From Candidatus Latescibacterota bacterium (lineage in GTDB: Bacteria; Latescibacterota; UBA2968; UBA8231), in assembly GCA_007136405.1 (NCBI GenBank), contig SLHA01000010.1, positions 16,333 to 80,332 of the forward strand: a DNA stretch of 64,000 nucleotides. Direction: 5' to 3'. Position numbers and translations under genes: made by a program. Under the pieces are notes generated by a model, which had not been told where the DNA came from, made no database searches, and saw nothing but the letters and a program-made list of their open reading frames with translations. Shown here piece after piece: positions 19,201 to 28,716 of the stretch (position 1 is its first letter; every line of letters starts with the position of its first letter).

Positions 19201-19771
19201 TGCGGGTGAGATCGGCGCGGGTGGATTCCAGTTTGTTCCAGGTGGCCCGCCGCCGGCTCTTGTACTTGGTGATGCCGGCAGCCTCCTCCAGAATCCGCCG
19301 CCGGTTCTCCGTGCGCTCGCTGACGATCTCGTCCACCATGCCCTGCTCCATCACGGCATAGGCTCCCTGTCCCAGACCGGTGTCCATGAGCATATTGGCG
19401 ATGTCGAGCAGACGGCACGGCACCTTGTTCAGCAGGTAGTCGCTTTCTCCGGAGCGAAACAGGCGGCGCGTGAGGGTGATCTCCCGGTATTCGACCGACA
19501 ACATGCCATCGGAATTGTCGATCACCAGGCCGACTTCGGACAGCCCCAGCGGTTTACGGTTGCGGGTACCCGAGAAGATGACGTCTTCCATCCGGTGCCC
19601 CCGGAAGGTGCTGGCCCGCTGTTCACCCAGCACCCAGCGGATGGCTTCGACCACGTTGGATTTGCCGCACCCATTGGGGCCGACGATGGCTGTGATGCCG
19701 GGTCCAAAGGGAATGCTCACCTTCTGGGCGAATGACTTGAAACCGAGGATGTCGAGCTGCGTCAGACGCAA
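16208..19771 (-). CDS. smc: Chromosome segregation protein SMC
   Basis: 1187-residue SMC ATPase that compacts and segregates the chromosome with ScpA and ScpB. Head: Walker A GPNGCGKSN (residues 31-39) at the N-terminus; at the C-terminus ABC signature LSGGE (1087-1091) and Walker B ILDEVDAPLDD (from 1113). The arms are long Gln/Glu/Arg-rich coiled coils on both sides of a hinge at about 515-660 (GVFHGVLGDLLDV, GRVVGGPRT). Length is that of a canonical bacterial SMC. scpA and scpB are not in the window. A good promoter lies 267 bp upstream, implying a long leader. Confidence 0.97.
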   Translation of the reverse strand: MRLTQLDILGFKSFAQKVSIPFGPGITAIVGPNGCGKSNVVEAIRWVLGEQRASTFRGHRMEDVIFSGTRNRKPLGLSEVGLVIDNSDGMLSVEYREITLTRRLFRSGESDYLLNKVPCRLLDIANMLMDTGLGQGAYAVMEQGMVDEIVSERTENRRRILEEAAGITKYKSRRRATWNKLESTRADLTRIEDIIAEVKRQVDYLSRQVGRARRYQNLKQEFDELELRLGRVRFFARRDAAVPLQAELEQLDRTIREGQTRLAGNEATLEQLRLEETEAERHLQEMGGLVQTKAEEIHTRDRRLVAVRERLQSAADVIERAARERREQAGQQETARAQHQEATATLTRTRTRLEELDERLESSEELAGQVEEEYATLRAEQEDRQREQMEVLRQQAGQSRQLERLRADHEAQDQRSRTVAAELEELSAELSTARDETEQVAADLLQARRQREILDALVQRTDGAVRSAAAAVERLQRQHSRVERDGDTSQARLQAMENVRARYEGYSSGVRTLMLDSPFTGVFHGVLGDLLDVQQPYAPAVEAALGEALEALVARDDTPVGGALDFLHQQKAGRAGMYALCAQLPPQSSPVQLPAMPGVIGPMRSFVNADPEIVPLIDCLLHNTFLVEDLDTALRLRRQEVSLRFVTPSGDALDLYGRVVGGPRTSEEASLLGRRQEIRAWRRVHAQQRARAAAVAGSLQAGTLRQAVLAQRAAGLSERMTVADEQKRTLSQRQERALQTTAYHQRRMEQLQAERRQLDDRRAELQRSVDLVESELDAREAATRELETALQSGAQRLQQKETVRQEQQSQLAAIRVERARLAETVHSLDRDAERLEQLQRSLELTIQRLDQESEQASAQHRQLVDERQQIETELEDLHAERDKLEAERDRRQQHWAGLNARTRQLEGEISRMQRELNAQRERHHQVEMQVAELQSQATHIRSRLQEEANTDVEALGPVEEAVDQEAVEQRIGALRQSLTRLGSVHLGVLEEYEEQKERFDFLCQQRDDLVVAAEDLTKTLRLIDRTARRIFTDTFEQIRSKFRETFARFFVGGEADLKLEADVDPLEAAIEIIARPRGKRLQSISLLSGGERALTAISLLFAIYLVKPSPFCILDEVDAPLDDANIGRFINVLREFARSTQFIMVTHNKISMAAADTLHGVTMPEEGVSQLVSVRLDEDTSMEEAAG

Positions 19772-20196
19772 GGGTGCACTCCTGGTGGGGAACGGATCGA
19801 TGCGCCGCGGACAGGGCCGCGCGCCCGGTGTATGGTGGCGCGAGCGCAGTCCAACCCATGCGATGCCGGGGAGATGCCTGGATTCACGGGCCCTGCGGGT
19901 TGCAGCTCCGGGGGCTGCCGGTTTCTGTCATCTGCCGGGGAGTGGGCAGCGCCGGCACGATCACGACCGTACCGTGCCGGCATGGAGTTCCGGAAAGACC
20001 GGCAGCTGACCGCGAAGAACCCGATCAGGCATCCCAGATTGTACGTTGTGCCCGAAGGCGGGTCAAGCCATTTTTTTCAAGGGGGCGAATGGCAGGGGAG
20101 CCGGCCCGGTTTGGGCCCCGGGGTTTCTGCGCGCCGGCCCCTGACTCGCCGGGCGGCTCACAAGGAACCCCGGACGTCGAACATGAGGAACACACC
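19772..20196. other. 425-bp divergent spacer between smc and a small gene
   Basis: No supported gene, although the plus frame is open through most of it with an unconvincing Arg/Cys-rich translation. It contains the smc promoter and a T7 run (20071-20077) that on the plus strand follows a weak CCCG/CGGG hairpin. Confidence 0.45.
20038..20066 (-). promoter_or_regulatory. Sigma-70 promoter upstream of smc
   Basis: Minus strand TTGACC (20066-20061), 17-bp spacer, TACAAT (20043-20038): 5/6 in both boxes. Transcription would start near 20031, leaving about 260 nt before the smc ATG. No gene is visible in that leader. Confidence 0.6.
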
Positions 20197-20421
20197 GTGG
20201 AATTGACCGAGCTGTACGACGATGTTGTCCGCCAACTCGCCGATGAGCGCCGGCAGCTGGTGGAGACGACGGTCGAGGAGTATGGCGCCAGCGCGACGTT
20301 CCGTTTTCTGCTGGCCGTGATCGCCGGAGCCACACCGCGCGAGCGCCAGGTGATCCGGGTCCTCTTGCGCCAACTCGACCAGTACGAGCGGGAGGCGGCA
20401 GCGGGGGAACAACCGGAGTAA
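20197..20421 (+). CDS. Small conserved-looking helical protein, function unknown
   Basis: 74 residues, predicted almost entirely helical and amphipathic (ELTELYDDVVRQLADERRQL, ERQVIRVLLRQLDQYERE), with a short Ala/Glu/Pro tail. The start is taken as GTG at 20197 because TGAGGA lies seven bases upstream. The frame is open further 5' but that part looks like noise. I do not recognise the family. It is divergent from smc and 232 bp upstream of gatC. Confidence 0.5.
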   Translation: MELTELYDDVVRQLADERRQLVETTVEEYGASATFRFLLAVIAGATPRERQVIRVLLRQLDQYEREAAAGEQPE

Positions 20422-20564
20422 ATGGCCGACAGGATGGCGCTCCGGGGAGCGAGACACCCGGCCACGGCCTCGTTCACCGGCGTCGAGACTTCGCCTGAAT
20501 GCCATTCGCCGCATCGACGCAGATCGACCCTCAGCGGGGTTGGTTCCTGCGGCAGGGTGCATTC

Positions 20565-20593
20565 TTGCGCCCCGATGATCGCCGGCGCATATT
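20565..20593 (+). promoter_or_regulatory. Weak candidate promoter of gatC
   Basis: TTGCGC (20565-20570), 17-bp spacer, CATATT (20588-20593). 3/6 and 4/6 matches, about 60 bp before the gatC ATG. Confidence 0.3.
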
Positions 20594-20653
20594 ACCACCC
20601 ATCCGGCGGCTTCCTTTACCTGTTTCGGACTCTGACCAGGTCATCGATATATC

Positions 20654-20941
20654 ATGCCAGTTGAGTTGAAAGATGTGCGCGCCGTGGCCGAACTGGCCCG
20701 GCTGGCTCTGACTGCAGAGGAGGAGACCCGGCTCGTCAGTCAGCTGAACGAGATCCTGGGGTTCATGGAGACGCTGAACGAGCTGGACACGCGCGGCGTT
20801 GAACCCACCTCCCACCCTGTGCCCATGGAAAACGTCACCCGCAAGGACCAGATCGAGCCGTTTGCGGCCCGCGGAGACCTGATGGCCGCTGCTCCGGAGG
20901 TGGCGGGGGATTACTACAGAGTCCCCCGTATCATGGACTGA
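20654..20941 (+). CDS. gatC: Asp-tRNA(Asn)/Glu-tRNA(Gln) amidotransferase subunit C
   Basis: 95-residue stabilising subunit of GatCAB, which converts misacylated Glu-tRNA(Gln) and Asp-tRNA(Asn) into the correct aminoacyl-tRNAs. The family features VRAVAELARLALTAEEE, LNEILGFMETLNELDT, the SHPVPMENVTRKDQ turn and the YYRVPRIMD end are all seen, at normal length. The catalytic gatA and gatB genes do not follow. The transcript ends in a hairpin-T terminator 19 nt downstream. Confidence 0.93.
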   Translation: MPVELKDVRAVAELARLALTAEEETRLVSQLNEILGFMETLNELDTRGVEPTSHPVPMENVTRKDQIEPFAARGDLMAAAPEVAGDYYRVPRIMD

Positions 20942-20959
20942 CATGGACTGCATGGAAAC

Positions 20960-20986
20960 ACGGCGGCCGCTAGCGGTCGCCGTTTT
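20960..20986 (+). terminator. Rho-independent terminator after gatC
   Basis: ACGGCGGCCGC (20960-20970) pairs with GCGGTCGCCGT (20973-20983) through up to 11 positions with one G-U, and the stem runs into TTTT (20983-20986). It lies between gatC and pyrG, separating the two transcripts. Confidence 0.7.
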
Positions 20987-20993
20987 CGGTTGA

Positions 20994-22853
<1,860 letters not shown>

Positions 22854-22953
22854 AGCCGGCAGCCGTGTGACCACGGATCCATGCCGTCTTCACAGTGGTG
22901 CGGCGGTGCCGACGGGCGCTTGCCGGCTGCTGTCTTCCACTACCTCGGAGTGC

Positions 22954-24801
22954 ATGCCGCCGCTTGTTGCGTTGCTGCTGGCTTTCATCTCATTCGTTGT
23001 CGGTGGCTGTTCCCCGTCCTCGGATTCGGACCGCGAGACGATCGAGTCTCCCCGGGCGGACAGGGAATCCTGGGATGTCCGCGTGGAACTGCGCCAGCCC
23101 GGCCTGCATGTGTACATCGAAGCTCCCTACATGGCGGACTTCATCGACGCCCAGCAGACCCGCGCGGACAGCGGTGCGAGCATCGTGATCACTCAAGGCG
23201 CCACGGCTAAGGGGTGCAGCATCAGCGCTGAACGGTTGACGCTGTATCACGCGGACCGGACCTTCGCCTGCGGTGGTCAGGTCCGGCTCGCGGCCCGGGA
23301 CAGTCTGACGCTGGAAGCAGACACGCTGGTATGGTACGGTGAATCGGAGCTTCTGCGCGTCCCCGGGTCACTGCGCATCGACCTGCGCTCCGGATGGGAG
23401 CGGGGTTACAACCTGACCACGGATGCGGACGTGACAAGCTGGACCATGGAGCGGGTCACCGGCATGTGGTACGGCTCGAGGGGAGACCAGGACTATCAGG
23501 TCAGGGTGCAGGCGGCACAGGTGCGCGGTGAACGGCAGAATGGATACCAGGTCGAATACGACAGCGTGGAAGTGGTGCAGGACGGCATCAGGGCCAGTGG
23601 TCCATTAGCGCTTTACCTGGAGCGGGACGCCACGCTGATCTTTCCGCTGGGGGTCCAGGGGAGCGACCGGGACACCCGCTTCGCGGCGGAACACGCCCGC
23701 ATCGATCTGGCCGGGAACCGGATGCAGGCCGAGGGTGAAGTGCACTTCAGTGTGCCTGACAGCGCCGCCTCGGCGGGATTCCAGCTGCGCGCCGACCGCC
23801 TGGAGCATGATCGCACGGATGACCATCTGGCCGTAGCGGGCGGGCCGGTGCATTTCGAACAGGAACTCCGCCGGATCCAGGCGGACAGCCTGCATTACCG
23901 GCGTCCGGAAGAACACCTGACCGCTCTGGGCAGCGTGATATATCAGGACAGCCTGGCCCGGCTGGAGGCCGATACCCTGGCATACGACCAGGTGGCCATG
24001 GAGATCGAAGCGCGGGGATCCATCCGTCTGCGTTCGCCGCGCCTGGAGGGGCAGTTTGCCTGTCGGCATCTGGTCTACCGGACCGACACCCGGATCGCCA
24101 GACTCATCGGAGACCCGAGCTTCGAACGCAGCGGCAATGAGGACGGTGCCAAGACATTCCGGTCCAGCGCCATGGTGATCGACCTGGATCGGCGCTTGCT
24201 GCAGGGGATCGGGAACGTCGTTCTGCGCACTCCGGATGCCGAAGCACGGGCTCTGCGCGGCTGGTTCGATGACGAGGCGGACATGCTTGAACTGGGAGGA
24301 GGCAGCACCTTCGTGCAGGCGCGCGACAACGGAGACTGGCTTCGGCACATACAGGCGGATTCCATGCGGGTGGAACTGGAGGAGGGGGAGGTGGTCGCGG
24401 TGTGGCTGCCCGGAGCCCTGAACGGCAAAATTCGCTCCGGCGACGGCAGTACCGACTGGCTCAGCGGTGGCGACGGCCATATGGAGATGCGCGCGGGACA
24501 GCTGGAACGCTTCCACATCGGCAACACGGCCGAAGTCGTGCACCATGCGGCCCGCAGTGACGAGGTGACGAGTATCAGCGGGGCGCGGATGGTCCTGGAT
24601 TTCGACGCGGAGGGACTGCGACGGGCACGGGTGGACGGTGATGCGGTAGTGGTGTCCCGCATCACCGAAGACGACGGCCGTGACGAGGTGCTGACCCGGG
24701 CCGCCGGTGAAGAGCTGGAGGTGCACTTCGGTGCCAGCGGCCTGGAAGTGCATATCGGGCCCCGGGTGGACGGCTGGTTCATCCGTGAAAAGCGGGATTG
24801 A
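22954..24801 (+). CDS. LptC/LptA-like lipoprotein (OstA repeats)
   Basis: Likely periplasmic part of the LPS transport bridge. The N-terminus is a lipoprotein signal with hydrophobic core and lipobox VVGGC (cleavage before Cys19). An LptC-like segment follows (about residues 35-110, WDVRVELRQPGLHVYIEAP), then several OstA/LptA-like beta-rich repeats (AEHARIDLAGNRMQAEGEVHF; YHADRTFACGGQVRL; ADTLVWYGESELLRVPG). The 615 residues far exceed LptC (about 190) or LptA (about 185), so both functions may be joined in one chain. ATG at 22954 is chosen for its position just before the signal peptide; a GTG at 22867 is the alternative. lptB starts 11 nt downstream, which supports the role. Confidence 0.72.
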   Translation: MPPLVALLLAFISFVVGGCSPSSDSDRETIESPRADRESWDVRVELRQPGLHVYIEAPYMADFIDAQQTRADSGASIVITQGATAKGCSISAERLTLYHADRTFACGGQVRLAARDSLTLEADTLVWYGESELLRVPGSLRIDLRSGWERGYNLTTDADVTSWTMERVTGMWYGSRGDQDYQVRVQAAQVRGERQNGYQVEYDSVEVVQDGIRASGPLALYLERDATLIFPLGVQGSDRDTRFAAEHARIDLAGNRMQAEGEVHFSVPDSAASAGFQLRADRLEHDRTDDHLAVAGGPVHFEQELRRIQADSLHYRRPEEHLTALGSVIYQDSLARLEADTLAYDQVAMEIEARGSIRLRSPRLEGQFACRHLVYRTDTRIARLIGDPSFERSGNEDGAKTFRSSAMVIDLDRRLLQGIGNVVLRTPDAEARALRGWFDDEADMLELGGGSTFVQARDNGDWLRHIQADSMRVELEEGEVVAVWLPGALNGKIRSGDGSTDWLSGGDGHMEMRAGQLERFHIGNTAEVVHHAARSDEVTSISGARMVLDFDAEGLRRARVDGDAVVVSRITEDDGRDEVLTRAAGEELEVHFGASGLEVHIGPRVDGWFIREKRD

Positions 24802-24812
24802 GGAGTGCGCGG

Positions 24813-25535
24813 ATGGCGCTGAAGGCATCAGGGCTGAGCAAAGTGTACGGCCGGCGGACGGTGGTAGCGGACGTGGACCTGGAGCTGACCCAGGGTAGCA
24901 TCGTGGGTCTTCTGGGGCCTAACGGCGCGGGCAAGACCACCACCTTCTACAGTATCGTCGGTTTCGTGCGGCCGGATTCCGGTGCCATCTGCCTGGACGA
25001 TACAGATATTACGGATCTGCCGATGTTTCGCCGTGCCCGTCTGGGTATCGGCTACCTGCCCCAGGAGACGTCGATTTTCCGCAAGCTGACCGTCGAACAG
25101 AACATCATGGCCGTGCTGGAGACGCGCCGGCTCGACGCCGCGGCGCGGCGGGACCGCTGTGATCAGCTGCTGACCGAACTGGATCTGACCGATCGCGCCC
25201 GTCAGCTCGCGTCGACGCTTTCCGGCGGCGAGACCCGCCGGGTCGAAATCGCCCGGGCTCTGGCGGTGGAACCCCGGTACATGCTGCTGGACGAACCCTT
25301 CGCCGGCATCGATCCGCGCACCGTCGAGGACATACAGACTATTGTCGCCACGCTGCGCGATCGTGGTCTGGGCGTCCTCATCACGGACCACAACGTGCGC
25401 GAAACCCTGGCCATCACCGACCATTCCTACATCATGGTCGACGGCCGCATTCTGACCGCCGGAGACGGCGCTACACTGGCCGCGGACGAACGCGTTCGCA
25501 GGCTGTACCTGGGCGATCGTTTCCGTCTGCATTAG
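24813..25535 (+). CDS. lptB: LPS export ABC transporter ATP-binding protein
   Basis: Cytoplasmic ATPase that powers extraction of lipopolysaccharide from the inner membrane with LptF and LptG. 240 residues with Walker A GPNGAGKTT (35-43), the LptB-typical GIGYLPQETSIFRKLTVEQN, signature LSGGE (136-140), Walker B MLLDEPFAGIDP and switch His193. ATG at 24813 has GAGGAG nine bases upstream; the in-frame TTG at 24798 overlaps the previous stop. lptF and lptG are elsewhere. The lptB-rpoN order is also common in Proteobacteria. Confidence 0.95.
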   Translation: MALKASGLSKVYGRRTVVADVDLELTQGSIVGLLGPNGAGKTTTFYSIVGFVRPDSGAICLDDTDITDLPMFRRARLGIGYLPQETSIFRKLTVEQNIMAVLETRRLDAAARRDRCDQLLTELDLTDRARQLASTLSGGETRRVEIARALAVEPRYMLLDEPFAGIDPRTVEDIQTIVATLRDRGLGVLITDHNVRETLAITDHSYIMVDGRILTAGDGATLAADERVRRLYLGDRFRLH

Positions 25536-25583
25536 ACCCGCAAGCCGACGCTTTCAGCCCCCTATAGCAATACCCGTACCCGC

Positions 25584-25612
25584 TTGACTTTGACTAGGGA
25601 CCGGTCTATAAT
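25584..25612 (+). promoter_or_regulatory. Sigma-70 promoter of rpoN
   Basis: TTGACT (25584-25589), 17-bp spacer, TATAAT (25607-25612): 5/6 and 6/6. It is the best promoter in the window. Start predicted near 25619, leader about 77 nt. Confidence 0.75.
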
Positions 25613-25695
25613 TACAGCGACAACCGGTCAGCCGCGGCGGTTCCCGCGGAGACCCGGCCTCGACCGTCTCTCACCTTACCTGGCTGTGGGTCTTT

Positions 25696-27162
25696 ATGCT
25701 TCGCATCGCGCAGAATCTCAGCCTTCAGCAGAAGATGGCGCCGCAGCTCATCCAGTCGCTGCAGTTGCTGCAGATGTCCACGCTGGAGCTGGAGCTGGAG
25801 ATCAAACAGCAGCTGGAACTGAATCCACTGCTGGAGGAGAATCTGGAGCAGGAGGAAGATGCCGCCGGGGATGAGGAGGACGTGGTCGAGGACGCCCTCA
25901 AGGAGGAAGAGGAAGTTCCGGAAGTCATCGAGGACGTAAACTGGGATGAGCTGCTGGAGGATCAGTTCGAGCAGAGTTCGTACAACAGTGAGCGCACGGA
26001 GTACGATCCCAACTGGGAGGTGGATCGGGAGCCGCAGGAAAACCGGATCACCAGCGTGCCGCCGCTGCTGCAGCAGGTATACGAGCAGCTTGCCCTGACG
26101 GATATAGATGAACAAGACCGGGCCATTGGCGAATTCATCATCGGCAACCTGAACGATAGAGGCTACCTGGGATGCTCCCTGGAAGAGGTGGCGGAGCCGC
26201 TTCAGGTGGCGGTGGAGGACGTGGAACGAGTGCTGCGCGTCATTCAGGGTTTCGAGCCTCCTGGCATCGCGGCACAGAATCTGCAGGAGTGTCTGGCCAT
26301 ACAACTCAGGCAACTCGAGGATCCGCACCGCGACCACGCCTTGCAGATCGTGCAGCGGCACATGGAAGATCTGACTCGGCGCCGGTATATGCGCATCACG
26401 CGAGACCTGGATATATCCCAGGAGCAGTTGCGGGATGCGCTGGCGCTGATACAGAGATTGCAGCCGTATCCCGGTTCGCGGTCCACCAGTGACTACAACG
26501 GTTTATTGACGCTGGACACGGAGGCCGGGTATGTGATACCGGATCTGCTGGTGGAGAAAGTCGGCGATGAATGGGTGGTTTCGCTCACGGACGGGGCACT
26601 GCCGGCGCTCAGGATCAACCCGGAGTACTCGCAACTGCTCAAGGATCCGCGCCACCACAACGGCAAAGACAACGTCAAGCACTATGTGGCCAAGAAAATG
26701 AATGATGCGCGCTGGCTCATCAACGCCATCAATCAACGCCGGGCCACCATGCTCAAGGTGGCGGAGTTCCTCGTCCGGGCTCAGATCGGTTTCTTCGAGC
26801 ACGGGCCGGCCCATCTACGCCCCATGGTCCTGCAGGATGTGGCGGATGCCGTCGAAATGCATGTGTCCACCATCAGCCGGGTAAGCAACGGCAAGTACAT
26901 GCAGACCCCCCACGGCGTGTTCGAACTCAAGTACTTCTTTGACAGCCGGGTGGGGACAGACAGTGGCGAAGACGTGTCCTCGCGCAGCGTCAAGGAACGG
27001 ATTGCCAGTCTGGTGGCCGACGAAGACAAGTCGGAACCGCTCAGTGACCAGCAGATCGCCGATATCCTGGCTGAGGACGGTCTCAAGATCGCCCGCCGAA
27101 CGGTAGCCAAATACCGGGACCAGCTGCAAATCCCCTCACAGCGGTACCGCAAGGAATTCTGA
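25696..27162 (+). CDS. rpoN: RNA polymerase sigma-54 factor
   Basis: 488-residue sigma-54, which recognises -24/-12 promoters and needs AAA+ activators such as the NtrC-type regulator encoded at 43715. The Gln/Leu-rich region I (MLRIAQNLSLQQKMAPQLIQ) is the activator-responsive part, followed by an acidic region II, the core-binding domain, an HTH (VADAVEMHVSTISRVSNGKY) and the C-terminal RpoN box ARRTVAKYRD (466-475). Full length with all landmarks. It has its own promoter although it follows lptB by 160 bp. Confidence 0.97.
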   Translation: MLRIAQNLSLQQKMAPQLIQSLQLLQMSTLELELEIKQQLELNPLLEENLEQEEDAAGDEEDVVEDALKEEEEVPEVIEDVNWDELLEDQFEQSSYNSERTEYDPNWEVDREPQENRITSVPPLLQQVYEQLALTDIDEQDRAIGEFIIGNLNDRGYLGCSLEEVAEPLQVAVEDVERVLRVIQGFEPPGIAAQNLQECLAIQLRQLEDPHRDHALQIVQRHMEDLTRRRYMRITRDLDISQEQLRDALALIQRLQPYPGSRSTSDYNGLLTLDTEAGYVIPDLLVEKVGDEWVVSLTDGALPALRINPEYSQLLKDPRHHNGKDNVKHYVAKKMNDARWLINAINQRRATMLKVAEFLVRAQIGFFEHGPAHLRPMVLQDVADAVEMHVSTISRVSNGKYMQTPHGVFELKYFFDSRVGTDSGEDVSSRSVKERIASLVADEDKSEPLSDQQIADILAEDGLKIARRTVAKYRDQLQIPSQRYRKEF

Positions 27163-27217
27163 TTCGGATTCTGGTTCGATTCCACTGATGCTATGGTGTG
27201 ACCCGGTCGCTCTGCTC

Positions 27218-27255
27218 AGGCAGACGCTGCGGCCCCAGGCAGACGCTGCGGCCCT
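27218..27255. repeat. Tandem 19-nt duplication
   Basis: AGGCAGACGCTGCGGCCCC (27218-27236) is directly followed by AGGCAGACGCTGCGGCCCT (27237-27255), 18 of 19 identical, in the spacer between convergent rpoN and the LarA-like gene. It looks like a recent slippage duplication. Confidence 0.7.
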
Positions 27256-27326
27256 GTGTAGAGAACGCGACGGCGCCCAAGCCATACGGCCAGCAAGCGC
27301 CCATTCGGTGGGGCGGTGGAAGGTCG

Positions 27327-28580
27327 CTACACCAGCGTTCCCCCGGCGTCAAAGGTCAGTTCCTGCGGATCTTCCAACCGGGTCAGGTTCGGGTTGGTCG
27401 CTGCAGCTGCGTACAGGGGCTCCGAAAGCTGAATATGACCCAGTTCCAGGGTGTTCTTGATGCGGGCGATGCGGGCCTGACGCGAATCTTCCAGGTGCAG
27501 TAGTCCGAGTGCCGCCTCCACCGCCTTCTGGTCCGTCTCCATGATCACCGGGATGTTGGCGCGGTTGAGGAAGGTGGTGGTGAACACGTTGGCGTAGGTT
27601 GCCTGGAAGTTGATGCGCTCGTAGAGCTTTCGGGTGATGATATCCGCCAGGCCGACGCCGTTGGCATTACCGTGAGTCTTGTCGGTCAGATCCAGACAGA
27701 TGATGCGCTGTACACCGGGTTCTTCCGGCTCCGGGACCCCCGGCAGCAGCATGCGCCCGATCACATTGGTGTCCATGCCGGTACCGGAGATGTCCTTGCC
27801 TATCCTTTCCACGATCAGCAAGTCTATGTCGCGGACCAGAAGACGGGCCATGGTATTCCGGGCTTCCTGCAGCAGCTCGGGTTCGCGCCATTCGAATTGG
27901 TCCGGGGTCAGCGCTTCTATGCGACCGAGCTGGTCATAGGCGTTCTCCAGCAGGGCCACACCCAGAAGCACCGGCGCCTGCTGCATGATGACACTGCCCC
28001 ATGCTGGAATGAGACTGGCAAGGCCGTCTTTGTGCGAGTGGGCGATGGTGGCGCCCTTGTGGCTGCCCAGGCCGATGGTCATCATCTTCATCAACCCGCT
28101 TTCGAAGCGGCCGCGGAAGGACGTGTGCGGTTTGACGCGGTTGATGACGATGATGCCGTCGGATTCCAGCGCCAGGCGGTTGACCAGGACGGGTGTGCCA
28201 TCATCCAGACTGCCCACCTGTCTGACGTCCATGGAGGCTTCCACGGGGCAACCCATGCTCTCCGGGGTGATATTGTAGCCGGCCAGGACCTGCTTCTGGC
28301 CGGCCGTCGTGGCCCCTCCGTGGCTGCCCATGGCTGGCAGGATGAAGGGTCTGCCGCCCGCCTGTAATACGGCATCGACCACGGTGCGCGTCACCTGAGT
28401 GATGTCCGCTATCCCGCGGCTGCCCGCGCACACGGCTATACGGGCACCGGGACGGACGCAGGCCGTGATGCCCGCCTGTTCCAACTGGGCGCGTACGGCG
28501 GCCGGTACATCCTCTATGGTATGGGCCGGGAAGCGCTGACCCACGGTTACCATCCGAGGTAGCTGCATGGCAGTCCCCAT
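27327..28580 (-). CDS. LarA-like (DUF2088) domain protein
   Basis: 417-residue cytoplasmic protein resembling the lactate-racemase N-terminal domain family (DUF2088). Family members include nickel-pincer-dependent isomerases. Visible landmarks are FILPAMGSHGGATTAGQ, ADGIIVINRVKPHTSFRG, FESGLMKMMTIGLGSHKGA, IAHSHKDG and ERIGKDISGTGMDTNV. The histidines in GSHGG, KPHTS and HSHKD are candidates for cofactor or substrate contacts. The substrate is unknown. The pincer-cofactor genes larB, larC and larE are not in the window. The start could be ATG at 28580 or 28568. It is likely co-transcribed with the RidA-repeat gene 136 bp upstream. Confidence 0.65.
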   Translation of the reverse strand: MGTAMQLPRMVTVGQRFPAHTIEDVPAAVRAQLEQAGITACVRPGARIAVCAGSRGIADITQVTRTVVDAVLQAGGRPFILPAMGSHGGATTAGQKQVLAGYNITPESMGCPVEASMDVRQVGSLDDGTPVLVNRLALESDGIIVINRVKPHTSFRGRFESGLMKMMTIGLGSHKGATIAHSHKDGLASLIPAWGSVIMQQAPVLLGVALLENAYDQLGRIEALTPDQFEWREPELLQEARNTMARLLVRDIDLLIVERIGKDISGTGMDTNVIGRMLLPGVPEPEEPGVQRIICLDLTDKTHGNANGVGLADIITRKLYERINFQATYANVFTTTFLNRANIPVIMETDQKAVEAALGLLHLEDSRQARIARIKNTLELGHIQLSEPLYAAAATNPNLTRLEDPQELTFDAGGTLV

Positions 28581-28716
28581 TTTGCGTTTACCTGCCTTGA
28601 GCGGTGCTCCGCGCGGCGCTGCTGTCCGGCGATCTGCCGCCGGTTGAGCTGCGGGAACAGCGCCGCGCCAGACTGCCGGCCCGCGGCAAGGGCCGGCACG
28701 ACAGGTGCAGTCCGTC

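Noticed and set aside
17906..19735. Plus-strand open frame of 609 codons opposite smc
   Set aside because: Shadow of the smc coiled-coil codons; smc itself is unambiguous.
27172..27182. GGTTCGATTCC, resembling a tRNA T-loop
   Set aside because: No matching T-stem, anticodon arm or acceptor stem around it; the upstream 70 nt are the end of rpoN.
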